Assembly (NCBI GenBank): GCA_001777665.1
Contig: MFEQ01000008.1
Location: 1-50,144 of the forward strand
From: Candidatus Doudnabacteria bacterium RIFCSPHIGHO2_02_FULL_42_25
Lineage (GTDB): Bacteria; Patescibacteria; Doudnabacteria; UBA920; O2-02-FULL-48-8
DNA: 50,144 bases
Direction: 5' to 3'
Positions within the stretch are counted from its first letter, which is position 1, and every line of letters starts with the position of its first letter. The notes below the pieces were generated by a model. It did not search any database. It saw nothing but the letters and a program-made list of their open reading frames with translations, and was not told where the DNA came from. Position numbers and translations under genes: made by a program. Below, piece after piece: positions 38,665-46,794 of the stretch.

Positions 38665-40113
38665 TTAGTCGTTGTTATTGAAGAAAAATTGGCTGGCGAA
38701 ATCCACTTCGCGGGCTGAAGTGCGGCGTCTGGTGTTCGGGCCAGTCGACATATAAGTATTGCCATTGCGAGTAGCTACATCCCATGATCCTGGCCACCAG
38801 GGTTCAAATGCTGAATCATCATCGAGTTTATTTCCAGCAGTATCAAACTTTCTTATATCTGGTCCACCCAGCAGTGGTGCTGTGACTATCTGGTTTGAAG
38901 AAGCAGCGACTCTGACTCCCCCTCGATGATTTGGATCATATGCCATAAATTCACCTGTTATCGTACCCGCACTGTTAAATATCTTCACATGCGGGCCACC
39001 ACCAGCGTTAGGCGCAGTGACGATCAACCCTTTTCCCGCTGCGACATCAATACCAGCTGTAAATGCTTTGTCATAGGCAAAAAAGTCCCAAAAAACGTTT
39101 CCATCAGCGGTAAAAATTTTCACATGCGGTCCGCCTCCTTTATTTGGTGCTGTGACAATCTCGGCCTTCCCATCATTATTCAAATCCGCTGCCGACACTT
39201 TGATCCCACCAAGAAACTTTGGGTCATAAGCCAAGAAGCTTAAAATCTCTGTCCCATCTGCTTTGAAGGCTTTCACATGTGGCCCACCACCTGAAATAGG
39301 CCCAGTGATAATTTCGTCGATTCCATCACCATCCAAGTCACCCGTAGCAACATCAACCCCGCCCCTGAAACCAACAGCATAGGCAAAAAATCCAAACTTT
39401 GGCTCCTGGACTCCTTCATCAAAAATTTGGATATGCGGTCCACCACCAGTTCCAGCTCCAGTGACTATTTCTGAACTAGTATCTGAATCCAAATTACCTA
39501 CAGCTACATTTGCACCACCTTGAAATCCACCATAAGGCAAAATTTCTTGAGGTTGCACCGGTCTCTCTACCGGAGTTGTAATCTTTTTAGCAGCTTGGAG
39601 ACTGGCATAAGGTGAGTATGGCACCCGATCTTTTCGAATCTCGAAGTGCAGATGAGCAGTAGTGGTTTCTGCATTCCCAGAATCGCCCATGTAGCCTATC
39701 AATTGACCAGCCACGACCTTATTTCCACGCTGAATATCTACAGCATAAGCATTGATCCCGTCTCCTTTGCCATCATCAGTGCCTGGAGTGTCGTTGTTCA
39801 TATGAATATAGTGATAAGTATAGCCCTCGGCATCTTCAATCGTGACGCTATAGCCGTAAGTAGCCTGAGGATATGTCACACTCCTCACAGTGCCATCCAC
39901 AGCTGCAACCAAAGGCAGCATCTTTCTTCCCATCAGATCATTGCCTTCATGCGACCGCGACCCGTCACCTCGCGGAGCTCCGAAATCATCCCAATACGTA
40001 ACCGAACCGATTACAGGAAATGTAATCGGTCTAATCAGTGGTGTTTGAGCTTTTGTTTCAGTTAACCAAAATAGATTAGATAAAACTAAAACCAATAGTA
40101 AAAATTTTCGCAT
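38665..40113 (-). CDS. Secreted M23 metallopeptidase with FG-GAP-like repeats
   Basis: 482 residues. Signal peptide (1-22). M23/LytM domain at about 30-175 with zinc ligands in SHEGNDLMG (His55, Asp59) and HLHFE (His154, His156), a match to active peptidoglycan endopeptidases. Residues ~190-440 carry about five repeats of ~45 residues with GGGPHVKIF, FFAYD..F.GG and NLDSD/DLDGDG/DLNNDG calcium loops, an FG-GAP/VCBS-type beta-propeller. It probably trims cell wall (own or host) outside the membrane, with the propeller as a binding module. The C-terminus ends in FFFNNND. Confidence 0.88.
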   Translation of the reverse strand: MRKFLLLVLVLSNLFWLTETKAQTPLIRPITFPVIGSVTYWDDFGAPRGDGSRSHEGNDLMGRKMLPLVAAVDGTVRSVTYPQATYGYSVTIEDAEGYTYHYIHMNNDTPGTDDGKGDGINAYAVDIQRGNKVVAGQLIGYMGDSGNAETTTAHLHFEIRKDRVPYSPYASLQAAKKITTPVERPVQPQEILPYGGFQGGANVAVGNLDSDTSSEIVTGAGTGGGPHIQIFDEGVQEPKFGFFAYAVGFRGGVDVATGDLDGDGIDEIITGPISGGGPHVKAFKADGTEILSFLAYDPKFLGGIKVSAADLNNDGKAEIVTAPNKGGGPHVKIFTADGNVFWDFFAYDKAFTAGIDVAAGKGLIVTAPNAGGGPHVKIFNSAGTITGEFMAYDPNHRGGVRVAASSNQIVTAPLLGGPDIRKFDTAGNKLDDDSAFEPWWPGSWDVATRNGNTYMSTGPNTRRRTSAREVDFASQFFFNNND

Positions 40114-40145
40114 CTATAATATCTAACGCAAGATTGAAAGTATTG

Positions 40146-40361
40146 TTACTGGGACTGTCTTCTGCGGGATTCTTCTATACGACGTTTTTCTCTTTCTCTT
40201 TGCGCCTCAGTTCGGGCGTTTTCTTCATCTCTTCTTTTCTGCTCATCTTCCTGTCGTTTACGAGCTTCTAAATCTCTGACCCTATGTTCGGCTTCTTCAA
40301 TTTGTCTTTTTAACTGAATAATCTTATCCTTCTCACGATAAATTTCATCACCTGTACTCAT
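40146..40361 (-). CDS. Small charged coiled-coil protein
   Basis: 71 residues, almost all Glu, Arg, Lys, Gln and Asp with heptad-spaced Ile/Leu in the first half (IIQLKRQIEEAEHRVRDLEA), so a coiled coil. AAAGGAG ribosome site before ATG 40361, 9 nt after the pilB-like stop, so cotranscribed with it. Function unknown; it might be an adaptor for the ATPase next to it, but only position suggests this. Confidence 0.65.
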   Translation of the reverse strand: MSTGDEIYREKDKIIQLKRQIEEAEHRVRDLEARKRQEDEQKRRDEENARTEAQREREKRRIEESRRRQSQ

Positions 40362-40370
40362 ACCTCTCCT

Positions 40371-42005
40371 TTATTCCTCTGTGACGCGGAAGACTTCTTC
40401 CACGTCAGTTATACCTTCCAAAGCCTTGAGTAATCCATCCTGGGCTTTGGTTAACATGCCGTCGACTACGGCTTGTTTTTTTATATCCAAACTGGTTGCC
40501 GAATCGTTGATCAACTTTTGAATTCCTTCATTGACTACCAAAACTTCATAGATTCCAGTTCTGCCGCTATACCCTAACCCGTGACACTTCTCACAACCTG
40601 GGGAGTGGTAAAAAATTAGTTTTTTCGGCAAATCCACTTTTGATTTTTTGGGGATGGCTTGGAGAATTGTTTCGACCCGACTTTGTAAATTCGCAGGCAG
40701 GGCAGTCTGTTGTTTGCAGAATGTGCAGAGTCTCCTCACTAATCGCTGGGCGATGACTACGCTTAGGGCAGGGGCTAGGACAAACCCTCGAACCCCTATA
40801 TCCAAAAGTCTCGGTATTGCTGCTGCAGCATCATTGGTATGGAGAGTTGAAAGGACGACATGCCCAGTTAAAGCCGCCTGCATCGCAGTTTCAGCTGTTT
40901 CCAGATCACGCATTTCACCTACCATGACAATGTCAGGATCTTGGCGAAGAATTCCTTGTAGAGCCGAACCAAAAGTCATACCTGACCTCGGGTCAATCGG
41001 GGTTTGGGTAATCCCCTCAATTTTATATTCCACCGGATCTTCCAAAGTAATAATTTTCACTCCTGGTTTAATGAGTTTATTCAAAATTGCATAGAGTGTC
41101 GTGGTTTTACCACTACCTGTCGGTCCGGTCGACAGGATCATGCCATTACTTTTTTGTAAGCTTTCCAGAATTCGCTCTTTGGCCAGTCCCCTAATTCCCA
41201 GTTCTTCAAACTGCATCGAGCTTTGATCCTGACGAAGCAATCTCATGACGATTGATTCCCCGAAAGCCGACGGCAACACCGACGTTCGAATGTCTGCTGG
41301 CTGGCCATTAAATTGCAAACTAAAGCTGCCGTCTTGAGTAACGTTGGTCACATTCAATTTCACTTTCGACATAATTTTAATACGCGAGACTAACTGCGGA
41401 TAAGATTTGATATTGAGCGAGGTAACGTCTTGGAGAATTCCATCCACTCGAAATCGAACCTTAAATTCGTCACGCCCTGGTTCGAGGTGAATATCTGAAG
41501 CATTAATATTAAACGCGGTGCCGACCAATATTTCTATAATATCACTGGCCGATAAATCAGAAAGCTGATTGGAAAGTTTTTTTATGCTGGCAACTGTCAG
41601 TCTCGAATCCGAGCTCATTAGTTTGATAGAATTGTCTACCTGTCGCTTACTGACCAGGCGGTTGTAGTTATCCAAAAAATGCTCGAAGCTGCTTTTGGAA
41701 ATCAAAAATAATTCGACTTCCAAATTTTGGCCCGTTAAATGCTTCAAAACCGGTTTAAGGTGATCCCCTAATTTCACGGACCCTAACTTTACGTGCTTGC
41801 CATCTTTAGAAAAAATTATACATTCATAAGACTCAGCCATCTCTCTCGGAAGCAAATTCAAAATCTGCGTATCTGCTGGGAACCCATAAAGGTTCATGTA
41901 CGCAATTGATTGTTCCTTGGCTTTGTCTTTCGTTTCTTCTTCTTCGAACTTCCGATTCAGATCAGAATATATTTGTTTGACTTTTTGTCCCTTGTCAGTG
42001 ATCAT
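40371..42005 (-). CDS. pilB: GspE/PilB-family secretion or pilus assembly ATPase
   Basis: 544 residues. N-terminal domain (1-130) of the GspE N-terminal type, then the ATPase: NINASDIHLEPG, Walker A STGPTGSGKTTTLYAIL, Asp box, Walker B DPDIVMVGEMRDLETAETA, His box LTGHVVLSTLHTNDA, and a zinc site formed by CTFCKQQ and CEKCHGLGYSGRTGIYE. It powers assembly of type IV pili, which Patescibacteria use for host attachment, motility or DNA uptake. An extended -10 TGATATACT ends 9 nt before ATG 42005. The other pilus genes are not in this window. Confidence 0.92.
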   Translation of the reverse strand: MITDKGQKVKQIYSDLNRKFEEEETKDKAKEQSIAYMNLYGFPADTQILNLLPREMAESYECIIFSKDGKHVKLGSVKLGDHLKPVLKHLTGQNLEVELFLISKSSFEHFLDNYNRLVSKRQVDNSIKLMSSDSRLTVASIKKLSNQLSDLSASDIIEILVGTAFNINASDIHLEPGRDEFKVRFRVDGILQDVTSLNIKSYPQLVSRIKIMSKVKLNVTNVTQDGSFSLQFNGQPADIRTSVLPSAFGESIVMRLLRQDQSSMQFEELGIRGLAKERILESLQKSNGMILSTGPTGSGKTTTLYAILNKLIKPGVKIITLEDPVEYKIEGITQTPIDPRSGMTFGSALQGILRQDPDIVMVGEMRDLETAETAMQAALTGHVVLSTLHTNDAAAAIPRLLDIGVRGFVLAPALSVVIAQRLVRRLCTFCKQQTALPANLQSRVETILQAIPKKSKVDLPKKLIFYHSPGCEKCHGLGYSGRTGIYEVLVVNEGIQKLINDSATSLDIKKQAVVDGMLTKAQDGLLKALEGITDVEEVFRVTEE

Positions 42006-42014
42006 AGCAACCTT

Positions 42015-42023
42015 AGTATATCA
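42015..42023 (-). promoter_or_regulatory. Extended -10 promoter of pilB-like gene
   Basis: TGATATACT on the minus strand, 9 nt before the ATG, so the leader should be about 3 nt. Confidence 0.5.
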
Positions 42024-42026
42024 CAA

Positions 42027-43166
42027 TTAAAGCACGGGTTTGAGGCGGTTTATTTCTGATTTTAAACTATCAATTACTTGTTTTTCGGCATCGACCAAAG
42101 ATGAACGAATTGTAAATTTCACACTTTGTGGTCCAATTGACTGTGGCTGATAAGCTCCGAACAAAGACTGGAAATTTAAAGCTAGCGAACTATGAAAATA
42201 TACGTTAACAGTATTTTCTTCGGTTTCAGATAAAAACATAAACAATTTGGCAAACCCCAACTGGCTGGCCATCTCTTTGATAATTAATTCAACATCCTTC
42301 TCGTCGGCCTCTGATTTAACTATATCCGTTTTCATCAAAGTAGAATAAGCTAATCCGAGTTCGGTTTCTTGTTTTAGTCTGGCGAGAACCCGACCCCACA
42401 GTTTCAAAAATCCTAAACTCTTCGTTTTATATAAATGCGAAATAATTTCTTGCTGTTTGGCTCCGAGACTAATCAGTTGGGAAGCTTTCATAAAAGTTTG
42501 TGGCGTGGTACGAACATGCTGGAAACTATTCGTTTCAGCAATGATTCCTGCAAGCAACTGTGTGGCAATAGTTTCATCGATCAAGGTCGCCTCGAATTTG
42601 TTAATCAAATCGAGAACGATTTCAGAACAAGAAGTCGAATTGAGTTGTACCAAATTGAACTGGCCATAGTTTTCATTGTTCCCTCGAAAATCGATATTGA
42701 CTACAGGCACATCAAAAAATAATTCTGCGTGTTTACCATAAAATTCACCCAAGCTATCTAAAGAAGGGATCCCTATAAGCACAACCAAATCGTATGGAAA
42801 GTTGGACGACCGGAATGTGACATCAGTTGGCGTGAATTCTCCTTTCTGTGGTTTCAAAAAGATCGAGAGCTTATCTGATTCTTTTTTATAACTCAATTCT
42901 GCAACCTGACTTTTTTTTGTCGAGACATCAATGACAAAGCTTTTGGTCAAATCAATTTCGCTCACAACTTCGGCGATTTCAGGAAGAAAATGAAAACGAT
43001 CCGTCACTGAGTAAGGAATTAACAATACACTATCTTTCTCTAATTTCTTTAAAAATGATCGCAATGCCAAAGCAGCCGCAAGACTATCGCCATTGCTGCC
43101 ATTCCCTATAACTAGGATGCTTTGGGAGCTCGAAATTTTCGAGATGATTTGTTGTAATGGTTCCAT
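42027..43166 (-). CDS. DHH-family phosphoesterase homologue with lost active site
   Basis: 379 residues with the overall order of NrnA/RecJ-like DHH proteins: N-terminal lobe with VIGNGSNGDSLAAALALRSF (usual HxNPDGDxxGS; only Asp27 is kept), VVNIDFRGNNENYGQFN (157-170; usual NIDHHxxNxxFG, the two His are Phe160 and Arg161), LLAGIIAETNSFQHVRTTPQTFMKA (usual AGIxxDTGxF), and a C-terminal DHHA1-like domain (about 280-379). The fold seems kept but the metal ligands are mostly gone, so it is probably not a nuclease. It lies just upstream of the pilB-like gene; a binding or sensing role is possible. Confidence 0.8.
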   Translation of the reverse strand: MEPLQQIISKISSSQSILVIGNGSNGDSLAAALALRSFLKKLEKDSVLLIPYSVTDRFHFLPEIAEVVSEIDLTKSFVIDVSTKKSQVAELSYKKESDKLSIFLKPQKGEFTPTDVTFRSSNFPYDLVVLIGIPSLDSLGEFYGKHAELFFDVPVVNIDFRGNNENYGQFNLVQLNSTSCSEIVLDLINKFEATLIDETIATQLLAGIIAETNSFQHVRTTPQTFMKASQLISLGAKQQEIISHLYKTKSLGFLKLWGRVLARLKQETELGLAYSTLMKTDIVKSEADEKDVELIIKEMASQLGFAKLFMFLSETEENTVNVYFHSSLALNFQSLFGAYQPQSIGPQSVKFTIRSSLVDAEKQVIDSLKSEINRLKPVL

Positions 43167-43190
43167 TTGAATTAGGTAACGATCTTCTAT

Positions 43191-43305
43191 TTAGAACTCC
43201 CCTCTCCTGAAGAGGAGAGGGGCCGGGGGTGAGGTGGATTCTAAGGCTAGCTTGGAATCTACCCCTCCCTTAGTCCCTCCCCGCTCACGGGGAGGGAAAT
43301 TCTAA
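43191..43305. repeat. Large composite palindrome upstream of tsaE
   Basis: Outer arms TTAGAA and TTCTAA enclose CCCCTCTCC/GGAGAGGGG (43200-43222), GGGTGAGGTGGATTC against GGAATCTACCCC, and CCCTCCCCG/CGGGGAGGG (43274-43296). It is a typical high-GC intergenic repeat and could be a miniature element. Confidence 0.75.
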
Positions 43306-43341
43306 TCTGAATTAAATTCAAATCTTAATACTATACGGGCT

Positions 43342-43370
43342 TTGATCAATTTCGTCAACTAACGTAAAAT
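43342..43370 (+). promoter_or_regulatory. tsaE promoter
   Basis: TTGATC, 17-nt spacer, TAAAAT, then 7 nt to ATG 43378, giving a leaderless mRNA. Confidence 0.6.
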
Positions 43371-43377
43371 ATAGACA

Positions 43378-43848
43378 ATGATATTCAAAAACTTGAACGA
43401 GAAGCAACTAGGGAAGCTGGCGTCTGAATTGGCCAAACAAGTGGTAAAAACGGCCCGCCTGCCACGCCTTGATCGTAAGCATAAAGCGAGGCATGGCGGG
43501 CAGGGAGCAATAATTGGGCTTAGGGGCAATCTGGGTGCTGGAAAAACGACGTTTGCCAAAGCTTTTGCCAAGCAACTGAAGATCCACTCCCTCAAAAGCC
43601 CAACCTTTATCGTCAACCAGCAATACAAACTCCCCGGCCGATCATTATATCATTTAGACTTCTACCGGTTGAATCGCATCAAACAACTAGACCCGTTGGG
43701 CTTAGAGGAGTTACTCATCCGTCCGAATATCGTATTAATAGAGTGGGTCGACAAATTCCCAAAAATCGTCGAAAGTTGTGATATACTAATTAGCTTTAAA
43801 GTTAAACCCAAGGATAAACGTGATATTGAAGTTAAATTTAAAAAATAA
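43378..43848 (+). CDS. tsaE: tRNA threonylcarbamoyladenosine biosynthesis ATPase TsaE with repeat-derived insert
   Basis: 156 residues. P-loop LRGNLGAGKTTFAKAFAKQL, SPTFIVNQQYKL, LYHLDFYRL and EWVDKFP are the TsaE marks. It drives the t6A cycle with TsaB and TsaD. Between the first helix (LASELAKQVVK) and the strand before the P-loop, this protein has about 17 extra residues (TARLPRLDRKHKARHGGQG) that come exactly from an inverted repeat at 43453-43505. The frame is kept, so the insert is tolerated. The stop lies one base before the vanW start. Confidence 0.92.
   Translation: MIFKNLNEKQLGKLASELAKQVVKTARLPRLDRKHKARHGGQGAIIGLRGNLGAGKTTFAKAFAKQLKIHSLKSPTFIVNQQYKLPGRSLYHLDFYRLNRIKQLDPLGLEELLIRPNIVLIEWVDKFPKIVESCDILISFKVKPKDKRDIEVKFKK
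43453..43505. repeat. Palindromic repeat inserted inside tsaE
   Basis: GCCCGCCTGCCACGCC (43453-43468) and GGCATGGCGGGCAGGG (43490-43505) are near-complementary arms around a 21-nt centre. It is of the CCCGCC/GGCGGG repeat type and lies in frame within the tsaE coding region. Confidence 0.85.
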
Positions 43849-43849
43849 T

Positions 43850-45091
43850 ATGTCTCCCATCCCGGACTTGATCCGGGATCTTACTAAAGGCTTACGCAAG
43901 ATCCCCGCTTTCGCGGGGATGGTTAAAGGTGCGGGGATCGGTTTGGCTATAGCGATTTTACTGATAGCATCAAATGCTTCGGCCAAAACTTTGACTTTCG
44001 AAGACAAAACTTGGGAAGTCAATCCGACGACCGGAAGTTTGGTGACGAAAATTGCGGTCCGAAATGATTTAGACTTAGAAGCTGTCGCCATGCAAGCCAT
44101 TTTAGGGATTGAACAATTCGAACAAGACGAATTATTTGATGAAGAAACAGCCAAGCAAATTAATACTATCGCCAGTGAGACCAACCAACAAGCTCAAAAT
44201 GCCCATATAGTAGTGGAGGGCAATGTTGCTACTGAATTTACTCCTGATCGAAATGGACAAGGACTGGATATTTACGAACTACGTAGTTTGATACGTAATT
44301 CTAATTCCAGCATCAATCTACCAGTATTAATTTCCAAACCAACCGTGACGTTGTCCCAGATTAACAATCTCGGGATCAAAGAATTGGTTGCGGTCGGAGA
44401 ATCTGACTTTACTGGTTCGCCGAAGAATAGGATACATAATATTAATGTCGGTGCCCAAAAATTCAATGGATTAATTATTGATCAAGGTAAAGAATTTTCA
44501 TTTAATAAGTATTTAGGTGATGTCGACGGCGAGCATGGGTTTCTTCCTGAATTAGTCATCAAAAAAACTGGCGTGGTGCCGGAATTTGGTGGTGGACTTT
44601 GCCAAGTCTCATCTACTGCTTTTCGAGCAGCGATGAACGCAGGGGTCCCGATCACGGCTAGACGAAACCACAGCTTTGCGGTACAATATTATGCTCCACA
44701 AGGCACTGATGCCACGATCTACCCGGGAGTCCAAGATTTGAAATTTATCAACGATACCCCAGGACGTCTCCTGGTCCACACCAAAATTGTCGGAAAAAAA
44801 TTGTTCTTTGAATACTATGGCACCAAAGATGACCGCAATGTCACCTTTGAAGGACCGATCCAGTACGATAAAAAAGCGAATGGTGCTATGAAAGCGACTT
44901 GGACCAGACACGTCGCCATCAACGGTGAGACGAAAACTCAAACCTTTAATAGTGTCTACCAACCACCCGCACTCTTCCATCCAGAGGAACAAAAAGAAAC
45001 GCCGAACCCCGAAACAGTCGCTACAATTAATAATCAACCGGTCACCGCCGGCACCAATACCACTAATGCAGATCCAGCTATCCAAAACTGA
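43850..45091 (+). CDS. VanW-family protein with repeat-encoded N-terminus
   Basis: 413 residues from ATG 43850. Residues 4-23 (IPDLIRDL...IPAFAGM) are encoded by two palindromic repeats. A signal/membrane helix follows (about 26-45), then a peptidoglycan-binding-4-like domain (about 47-180) and a VanW domain (about 190-330): RIHNINVGAQKFNGLIIDQG, FSFNKYLGDVDGEHGF, EFGGGLCQVSSTAFRAA, HSFAVQYYAPQGTDATIY. Probably exported and active at the cell wall; the enzymatic role of VanW is not established. A later start, such as Met24 (ATG 43919), would skip most of the repeat. An in-frame start at 43820 overlaps tsaE and is less likely. Confidence 0.85.
   Translation: MSPIPDLIRDLTKGLRKIPAFAGMVKGAGIGLAIAILLIASNASAKTLTFEDKTWEVNPTTGSLVTKIAVRNDLDLEAVAMQAILGIEQFEQDELFDEETAKQINTIASETNQQAQNAHIVVEGNVATEFTPDRNGQGLDIYELRSLIRNSNSSINLPVLISKPTVTLSQINNLGIKELVAVGESDFTGSPKNRIHNINVGAQKFNGLIIDQGKEFSFNKYLGDVDGEHGFLPELVIKKTGVVPEFGGGLCQVSSTAFRAAMNAGVPITARRNHSFAVQYYAPQGTDATIYPGVQDLKFINDTPGRLLVHTKIVGKKLFFEYYGTKDDRNVTFEGPIQYDKKANGAMKATWTRHVAINGETKTQTFNSVYQPPALFHPEEQKETPNPETVATINNQPVTAGTNTTNADPAIQN
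43859..43922. repeat. Two palindromic repeats inside the vanW 5' coding region
   Basis: ATCCCGGA and TCCGGGAT (43859-43879), then GATCCCCGC...GCGGGGATGG (43900-43922). The first is the CCCCGGA family seen at 35142 and 18890. Confidence 0.85.
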
Positions 45092-46481
45092 AACTAGCCC
45101 CAACCTCACCATTCTTCCACTTTTTGTGGGAGAAAAATTAAACAAAAATCTGCCAAAACATGCGTTGGCAGATTTTAAAAATCGTCTGGGCAGTACTCAT
45201 TTAATCTACACTGATTCCAGTCGAGTCTTACTTTTAGGCTTGGGCGAAAAGAAAAATTTCAAACCTGAATCCTGGCGAACTGCAACCCATACCTCAATCA
45301 ACATCGCCATGACGTTGGGAGTAGAAAGCATGGACATCGTGTTGCCGAAACTGCCAACCAACCAGTTAGAAGCTTTTCTCGAACTGACCGGGTTTGCTCT
45401 GACCTTTAGTGGTTATCGATTTGATGAATATAAAAAAGAAAAAAATGGTTTGAAATTAAAAGAAGTTTATCTAATCTCACCTATTAATGCCAAATTATCC
45501 AAAGCCCTAACTCGAGGAATTGCTTTAGGTCATGCCGCAAACACCGCTCGAAGCCTGGCGAATCATCCAGGCAATGTCGCTACTCCTACTCATCTCGCTC
45601 AACACGCCAAAGAATCAGCTAAAAAATTTGGTTTCAAATGTCAGGTTCTGGGGCCCAAAGAAATTGCCAAAGAAAAAATGGGATTACTCACTGGCGTATC
45701 ACTTGGTTCAGACCAACCACCGCAGTTTATTATTTTGGAGTATGGGAATAAAAATAAACCGCCTTTTGTCCTAGTTGGGAAAGGTTTAACTTTTGACAGC
45801 GGTGGAGTTTCGATCAAGCCGTCAGAAAAAATGGAAGAAATGAAATATGATATGTGTGGCGGGGCGGTCGTCTTGGGAATCTTCGAAGCCGCAGCAGCGC
45901 TTAAACTTCCGGTGCATTTGGTAGGTTTAATTCCGGCCACAGAAAATTTGTTATCGGGTAAGGCTGTAAAACCGGGAGATATCTTGATCTCGCACATCGG
46001 AGCTTCAGTTGAAATTATCAATACTGACGCCGAAGGCCGGCTCGTACTCGCGGATGCGATTAGTTATGCCAAAAAATATTATAAGCCAAAATTAATTATC
46101 GATTACGCAACCCTGACTGGTGCTGTGATCACAGCCCTTGGTGATGAATATACTGGGTATTTCAGCAATACTAAAAATTACCAAAAACAATTTGAAAAAT
46201 CATCGGCCCTAACTGCGGAAAAAATCTGGAGCCTACCTTTGGCTCAAGAGTATAAAGATCAGCTCAAGAGCTCAATTGCAGATATCAAAAACCTAGGCGA
46301 AAAAGGTGCTGGGGCTACGACCGCTGCTTTATTCCTAGAATACTTTGTCGGGACCACACCGTGGATTCATTTGGACATTGCTGGTACTGCCTGGACGATG
46401 CGACCCAAATCCTATGCCTCCCCTGGTGCAACTGGATGGGGTGTCTATTTGACAGTAGATTTTCTACGAAATAATATATAA
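45066..46481 (+). CDS. pepA: Leucyl aminopeptidase (M17)
   Basis: 471 residues from ATG 45066, which overlaps the vanW stop by 26 nt; longer in-frame starts would run deep into vanW. The C-terminal catalytic domain has VGKGLTFDSGGVSIKPSEKM (metal Lys and Asp), MKYDMCGGAVVLG, and the M17 signature NTDAEGRLVLADAI near residues 319-332. The N-terminal macro-like domain is shorter and divergent. Cytosolic two-metal exopeptidase, normally hexameric. In some bacteria PepA also binds DNA at recombination sites; nothing here shows that. Confidence 0.93.
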   Translation: MQIQLSKTETSPNLTILPLFVGEKLNKNLPKHALADFKNRLGSTHLIYTDSSRVLLLGLGEKKNFKPESWRTATHTSINIAMTLGVESMDIVLPKLPTNQLEAFLELTGFALTFSGYRFDEYKKEKNGLKLKEVYLISPINAKLSKALTRGIALGHAANTARSLANHPGNVATPTHLAQHAKESAKKFGFKCQVLGPKEIAKEKMGLLTGVSLGSDQPPQFIILEYGNKNKPPFVLVGKGLTFDSGGVSIKPSEKMEEMKYDMCGGAVVLGIFEAAAALKLPVHLVGLIPATENLLSGKAVKPGDILISHIGASVEIINTDAEGRLVLADAISYAKKYYKPKLIIDYATLTGAVITALGDEYTGYFSNTKNYQKQFEKSSALTAEKIWSLPLAQEYKDQLKSSIADIKNLGEKGAGATTAALFLEYFVGTTPWIHLDIAGTAWTMRPKSYASPGATGWGVYLTVDFLRNNI

Positions 46482-46511
46482 GCTACTTAACCGTCGGAAG
46501 AAAGGTAAACC

Positions 46512-46748
46512 ATGGCAGAATTAAGTAAAAAAGACTTAATGATAACCCTTGGAGAATTTACGGAAGAAACTCTTCTCCCGGCTATTTCCTCTATTGTCGA
46601 TGGAAAGCTTGAAGAAAAGCTTGGACCACTAGAGAAAAAAGTCGATATTATCCAAGGTAAGCTCGATAATATCCTCTACAAAGAAGTTAATCAGCTAGAA
46701 TCTCGAGTGACTCGTCTCGAACAACATACTGGACTAAAAACCGCTTAA
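46512..46748 (+). CDS. Small coiled-coil protein
   Basis: 78 residues. LSKKDLMITLGEFTEETLLPAI is followed by heptads (VDGKLEEKLGPLEKKVDIIQ, then LDNILYKEVNQLESRVTRLE), so a trimeric or tetrameric coiled coil is likely. Ribosome site AGAAAGG 7 nt before ATG 46512. The terminator at 46736 overlaps its last codons. Short proteins of this shape are frequent in CPR genomes; function unknown. Confidence 0.75.
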   Translation: MAELSKKDLMITLGEFTEETLLPAISSIVDGKLEEKLGPLEKKVDIIQGKLDNILYKEVNQLESRVTRLEQHTGLKTA

Positions 46749-46762
46749 CCCGCGGTTTTTTA
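46736..46762 (+). terminator. Intrinsic terminator before ruvB
   Basis: AAAAACCGC pairs with GCGGTTTTT around TTAACCC. It overlaps the end of the coiled-coil gene and separates it from ruvB. Confidence 0.8.
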
Positions 46763-46776
46763 AATCCTTGGTCCTT

Positions 46777-46785
46777 TGCTATACT
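46777..46785 (+). promoter_or_regulatory. Extended -10 promoter of ruvB
   Basis: TGCTATACT; the hexamer ends 9 nt before ATG 46795, which sets the start and predicts a leader of about 3 nt. Confidence 0.6.
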
Positions 46786-46794
46786 AGGGACAAT

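Noticed and set aside
44925..45065. Upstream extension of pepA inside vanW
   Set aside because: It is an out-of-frame read of vanW with low-complexity basic residues; ATG 45066 gives a normal start.
46768..46794. Upstream extension of ruvB
   Set aside because: It overlaps the -10 box and precedes any possible transcript start.
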